A stretch of DNA of 64,000 bases, from assembly GCF_900129935.1 (NCBI RefSeq), contig NZ_FQXJ01000011.1:62001-126000 (forward strand), read 5' to 3'. The position numbers were made by a program, and so were the translations under genes. This stretch comes from Desulfosporosinus lacus DSM 15449. Lineage in GTDB: Bacteria > Bacillota > Desulfitobacteriia > Desulfitobacteriales > Desulfitobacteriaceae. Below, piece by piece: positions 60,805 through 64,000 of this stretch. A model generated the notes under the pieces. It ran no database searches. It was not told the DNA's origin and saw nothing but the letters and a program-made list of their open reading frames with translations. The first letter of the stretch is position 1. The number at the start of each line of letters is the position of its first letter.

Positions 60805-61869
60805 ATGATTAATTTAATAGATTATGGTTTTATACCAACAATGACCAAGGAAGATACTAGCTTTATTCCGGCTAGAATAACGGCTGTGCATAAAGAACGG
60901 TATGAAATAGCCTGTGAATATGGGATAACCTATGCAAAGCCCAAGACAAGCATTTATTACGGTCGAGGAAATGAGACCTTTCCCACAACAGGTGATTTTG
61001 TTCTGATTCAATATAACAACAGTGGTGATAGTTTAATAACGAAAACCTTAGAGCGAAAATCGTTCTTTTCTAGAAGAGATCCAACTCCCGGACGTGGTGA
61101 GCAGGCTGTCGCTGCTAACTTTGATTATGTGTTCATCATGGCTTCCCTCAATATGGATTTAAATGTTAAACGAATTGAACGATATCTCACGCTTTCCTGG
61201 CAAAGCGGAGGGATTCCTATAATAATTCTAACTAAAGCTGATTTAGGGGAAGATTTTCCCGAACAGGTTCGAGCAATTGAAAAAATTGCTGCGGGCACAG
61301 CAGTCTATGCCATCAGTACAAAAACAGGCTATGGACTTTCCGGATTAAGTGCTTATCTTAAACCACGCAAAACCATGGTTTTGTTAGGCTCATCCGGGGT
61401 TGGAAAATCAAGCCTTGTTAATGCACTCGCGAGAAAGGAAATCATGACTGTGAATTCTATTCGTGAGGATGACTCTAAAGGTCGCCACACCACTACCCAC
61501 CGTCAACTAATCATGCTAAACAGCGGTGTTATGATTATCGATACACCAGGTATGCGTGAGCTTGGTATGTGGGACGTCAGCGTTGGCTTGGGAGAAGCGT
61601 TTGGTGATGTCGAAAGATTTCTTGGTAGATGTAAGTTTTATGATTGCAAGCACAATAATGAACCTGGCTGTGCAATAAAATCAGTGCTTGTAAAGGGTGA
61701 GCTTCCACAGGAACGCTGGGATAGCTACCTGAAGCTTAAAAAGGAAGCTAAGTTTTCTGATGATAAAGCCGGCTACATCCGAGAAAAAATCGAGTGGCAT
61801 AAATCTATTGCTAGATGTAGTAAACAACGCAAGAAAAATGGAGATTCCATGGGCAGAATGGGAAGATAA
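60805..61869 (+). CDS. rsgA: Ribosome small-subunit-dependent GTPase A
   Basis: This 354-residue, circularly permuted GTPase has an N-terminal OB fold (about 20-110), the G4/G5 region ILTKADLG first, then G1 GSSGVGKSSLVNAL near 195, G3 DTPGMREL near 248, and a C-terminal zinc finger (CKFYDCKHNNEPGC near 275). RsgA matures the 30S subunit and binds near the decoding site. Its SD (GAGGAGG) overlaps the mutS2 stop. The copy here is probably additional to the housekeeping rsgA, which normally sits in a prpC-prkC cluster not seen here. Confidence 0.9.
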   Translation: MINLIDYGFIPTMTKEDTSFIPARITAVHKERYEIACEYGITYAKPKTSIYYGRGNETFPTTGDFVLIQYNNSGDSLITKTLERKSFFSRRDPTPGRGEQAVAANFDYVFIMASLNMDLNVKRIERYLTLSWQSGGIPIIILTKADLGEDFPEQVRAIEKIAAGTAVYAISTKTGYGLSGLSAYLKPRKTMVLLGSSGVGKSSLVNALARKEIMTVNSIREDDSKGRHTTTHRQLIMLNSGVMIIDTPGMRELGMWDVSVGLGEAFGDVERFLGRCKFYDCKHNNEPGCAIKSVLVKGELPQERWDSYLKLKKEAKFSDDKAGYIREKIEWHKSIARCSKQRKKNGDSMGRMGR

Positions 61870-62068
61870 TTGAGGAAGATTGTTTGCAGGGCCCACATCT
61901 TCCTCGGAAACGGATAAGCCAAAGAAGCGATCGGATGCAAGACTTAGAGGGCATACTTTTATCCCACTTGAATCAAGTAACTCGGCAATGAGATATGTAA
62001 GCAATTAAAAATAGTCGATTTTAAATCTCGAGTGTTAAAAACCCCAAGCTGGTAACTCAATATAGACA

Positions 62069-62104
62069 AATTTGACGCCCCTATGAGGGGCGTCAAATTG
62101 TCTA
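62069..62104 (+). terminator. Terminator downstream of rsgA
   Basis: A perfect 14-bp stem (AATTTGACGCCCCT, 62069-62082 with 62086-62099) has a 3-nt loop; TGTC then a few T follow. It is 200 bp after the rsgA stop; the intervening 61870-62068 has no gene. Confidence 0.7.
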
Positions 62105-62206
62105 ACCTTTTCCAAGCTCAAGCGATGTAAATTAGAATTTGTTCAGGAACTAGCTCTTCCCGTTGGTAAAATTAGAGGGTACTGCGAGATTGACTATTTG
62201 CGTTCC

Positions 62207-62761
62207 TTAAGTAGTTGATAATTCCCGCTTACACTCGCTTAATAATTCCTTATTTTTTTTATGTTTCAGGAATCCACCTACTCCTAGAAGCTCAGCATAT
62301 TGAGCAAACTTCAAAAATCCTAAGTTAGTCCAAATATAGCCGAAATTATTAAATGATCCACCAGCTAGGAACTGTACATTCATAAACATTGCTATAAGAG
62401 CAAACCAGAATATCCGAAATCCTAGCAGCATTGATAGACCTACTAAAATTTCAAAAATTACAACTAAGGTATCAGTGACTCCTGGCATACCTAGAAAGAT
62501 ATTTTGTGCAACCCAAGAAAATCCTTTGTTAATGTAAAGTGGATCGAAACTAGAAACCTTTGGGCCTGCTATGTTAGTAACGAGACTTTCAATTTTCCCA
62601 GCCGAATTAAGTTTACCATCAGAAAACCAAACTAACTTGTGAGATGCGGATTCTACCCATGCCCATCCATAAATTAGTCTTGCTACAGTGAAGATGATTA
62701 CTAAAAAGGCCACTTTCCGATCCTTAAATTGTGTTTTTACAGCTTCAAAATAAGACGACAT
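62207..62761 (-). CDS. DoxX-family membrane protein
   Basis: This 184-residue protein has four membrane helices and a DoxX/DoxD-like plan: RLIYGWAWVESASHKLVW near 30, then a GFSWVAQNIFLGMPGVTDTLVVIFEI segment near 95 (quoted in part) and GFRIFWFALIAMFMNVQFLAGG. The family includes thiosulfate:quinone oxidoreductase subunits and other membrane redox proteins; the role here is unknown. The ATG at 62761 follows GAGGAGGGG; an upstream in-frame ATG at 62803 is not supported. A 24-bp palindrome lies upstream. Confidence 0.78.
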   Translation of the reverse strand: MSSYFEAVKTQFKDRKVAFLVIIFTVARLIYGWAWVESASHKLVWFSDGKLNSAGKIESLVTNIAGPKVSSFDPLYINKGFSWVAQNIFLGMPGVTDTLVVIFEILVGLSMLLGFRIFWFALIAMFMNVQFLAGGSFNNFGYIWTNLGFLKFAQYAELLGVGGFLKHKKNKELLSECKRELSTT

Positions 62762-62838
62762 AAAATCCCCTCCTCTAATATAATAATGGATTTTTTCTAT
62801 CACAAGGTTAAATCTAAAGAGAATACAAGTTTATATAA

Positions 62839-62862
62839 ACAAGTGTTGACTAGTACACTTGT
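62839..62862. promoter_or_regulatory. Palindromic operator upstream of the doxX-like gene
   Basis: ACAAGTGT-TGACTAGT-ACACTTGT forms 8-bp perfect arms about 78-101 bp upstream of the start. It is next to AT-rich hexamers of the minus-strand promoter. Arms of this size fit a TetR/MarR-type regulator; none is adjacent. Confidence 0.55.
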
Positions 62863-63159
62863 TGACTTTCTCAATGTGCTGTAAATTACTAAATAAGTCT
62901 ACCGGATTCGACAGTAAAATGTTATGGTATATAGGAGAAGTGCAATAATAATTGGTAAAGAATAATATTTATGTTATAATAATTATAAACTAGGATGAAA
63001 TATAAGTAAAGAGAAATATTAACAGAAAGTATAGATAATTAGGTTTTAAATATAAAAAAAACACTGAGACACAATGGCTCAGGAGTTGGTGTATAAAGAA
63101 ACTCTTTTCTTATAAACAATGCATGGGTTTCGTCCTTAAGACATGATAATATTAAAGTG

Positions 63160-63474
63160 CTAAAAAAATATTAAAGCTATGTCCCACAAGTATTTTTTCA
63201 AATCCACGCACTCGTTTTCCTTTAAGTGAATACCTTCATTGGACAGGAGTTGTTTTTGATCTGTCCATCCGGGAGTCAAACGACCTTGGTGGTTTACAAC
63301 CCGATGGCAAGGGATGTTGAGGGAATCTGGGGAATTATGCAGTGCTTGCCCAACCATTCTTGAACGTCGTGGGTAACCCGATAACATGGCAATCATTCCA
63401 TATGTGGCAACCTTGCCGAAGGGGATATCTTTAACAATCTCATAAACTTTATTCGAGAATTCTTTTCTGTCCAT
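63160..63474 (-). CDS. MGMT-domain protein (O6-alkylguanine DNA methyltransferase-like)
   Basis: This 104-residue protein is the DNA-binding half of the methyltransferase fold only. The helix-turn-helix has ATYGMIAMLSGYPRRSRMVG and the active-site motif is NIPCHRVV with Cys retained (ATL proteins have Trp there). It therefore could transfer alkyl groups or act as a damage sensor. The N-terminus (FSNKVYEIVKDIPFGKV) is typical of the group. The start SD is AGGTGA-like. Not in an operon. Confidence 0.88.
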   Translation of the reverse strand: MDRKEFSNKVYEIVKDIPFGKVATYGMIAMLSGYPRRSRMVGQALHNSPDSLNIPCHRVVNHQGRLTPGWTDQKQLLSNEGIHLKENECVDLKKYLWDIALIFF

Positions 63475-63768
63475 TCATTTCACCTAGCCAATCGTTTAAT
63501 ATCGGTATCTTTGCCACACTAAATTGATCAGGCAATAGTCAATTTTAATTACTCATGCTGTCCTACCCTGAATAATTGGTTGTTTCGTATCCATCATACA
63601 TTAGACTTACTATATAGCAACCCTACCCGAGGGTTTTATATACTTTACTTTACTTTACTTTGGTAAAGATAGTTAAACATATATAAGTAAGAATATTGAC
63701 ATGTGCAGAATTTTGATAAGCTTGTTTGAGTGATAAGTATCAATCAAGTCACAAATTGGAGGAAAGAC

Positions 63769-64000
63769 ATGAATTGGAACTATGAAAAGGGACGTATTTA
63801 TAGCACCGATGAAAAAGGCGAATTGTTGTGTGAGACTACTTTCATTCGCAAAGAAAATGGAGAGGTGAATATAGATCATACCTATGTTAATCCTGTTTTG
63901 AGAGGTCATGGGGTTGCTGGGCAGATGATGGAAGTAGTAGCTGAGTATTTTAGGAAAGAAGGATTTAAAGCTACGGCCACCTGTTCGTATGCCAATATCT
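63769..64000 (+). CDS. GNAT acetyltransferase, YjdJ-like (cut by window end)
   Basis: The ORF begins MNWNYEKGRIYSTDEKGELL and has the HTYVNPVLRGHGVAGQMMEV acetyl-CoA binding region of small single-domain GNATs (Acetyltransf_CG). The window ends after 77 codons. The SD (GGAGGAA) is strong. Function unknown. Confidence 0.85.
   Translation, partial: MNWNYEKGRIYSTDEKGELLCETTFIRKENGEVNIDHTYVNPVLRGHGVAGQMMEVVAEYFRKEGFKATATCSYANI

Noticed and set aside
61681-62004. 107-codon minus-strand frame after rsgA
   Set aside because: Antisense to the end of rsgA, with no SD and no recognisable product.
63642-63662. TTTAC/CTTTA tandem repeat as a CRISPR-like or functional repeat
   Set aside because: It is only four or five units of a 5-bp simple repeat with no spacers; likely slippage.

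Overview
The window reads as chromosomal DNA of an anaerobic, low- to mid-GC Bacillota. The closest fit is a Peptococcaceae-type organism such as Desulfosporosinus or Desulfitobacterium; this is inferred from gene content only. Pointers are the CoA-disulfide reductase/rhodanese/TusA/DsrE fusion, a GlcD-type flavin and Fe-S D-lactate/glycolate dehydrogenase, LarC, MoaE-like and DUF1858 proteins, the DUF6323-DUF6179 pair, purine-rich Shine-Dalgarno (SD) sites, and TTG/GTG starts. No rRNA, tRNA or CRISPR array was seen. Much of the window is accessory, with many short gene relics.

0-9.4 kb: a UgtP-like glycolipid glycosyltransferase is followed by a galactofuranose-type cassette (glf, two GT2 glycosyltransferases, a flippase-like membrane protein). 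The cassette lies between two diverged copies of a segment covering the tail of the first glycosyltransferase and the 5' part of a sensor kinase gene. The left kinase copy is dead; the right copy is intact and overlaps its response regulator. A small membrane protein with two His-x13-His pairs follows. 9.4-16.5 kb: a large dehydrogenase on the minus strand, a 58-bp perfect palindrome inside a DUF1659 relic, a 49-residue zinc-ribbon protein, and three CBO0543-like membrane proteins. 16.5-25.8 kb: a chemoreceptor behind a near-consensus Fur box, a UvrA paralogue, and several deletion relics (MerR fused to a permease tail, DUF3102, flavodoxin joined to aldo/keto reductase, truncated AraC) around an intact cupin/RibD-C pair under a MerR-type promoter.

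26-36 kb: a phosphoesterase, a serine-acetyltransferase-like protein that probably has a non-AUG start, a truncated MoxR gene, larC, a DUF4116-repeat/MoxR ATPase/VWA operon on the minus strand, a methyltransferase, a HicA-like toxin-antitoxin pair, and a tyrosine-recombinase tail. 36.4-47.6 kb: a persulfide-handling fusion protein with a clear promoter and operator-like dyad, MoaE-like and GNAT proteins, an autoregulated TetR next to a Lon protease, DUF1858, a papain-like enzyme coupled to a membrane diguanylate cyclase, and YmaF.

48-64 kb: DUF6323-DUF6179, a GGDEF/HD-GYP receptor, a UBA-like/DUF4342 protein, an Old Yellow Enzyme-family protein, a truncated Uma2 gene beside IS-like hairpins, and a cobalamin riboswitch controlling a three-gene ECF transporter. 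Next comes a MutS2-like gene without the Smr domain followed by rsgA; their long leader looks like an antibiotic-type attenuator with an 11-residue peptide. DoxX, an MGMT-domain protein and a partial GNAT close the window. The best candidates for undescribed biology are the attenuated mutS2-rsgA operon, the DUF4116/MoxR/VWA operon, the chimeric Phd/HicB-like antitoxin, and the riboswitch-controlled ECF system whose substrate component is unidentified.
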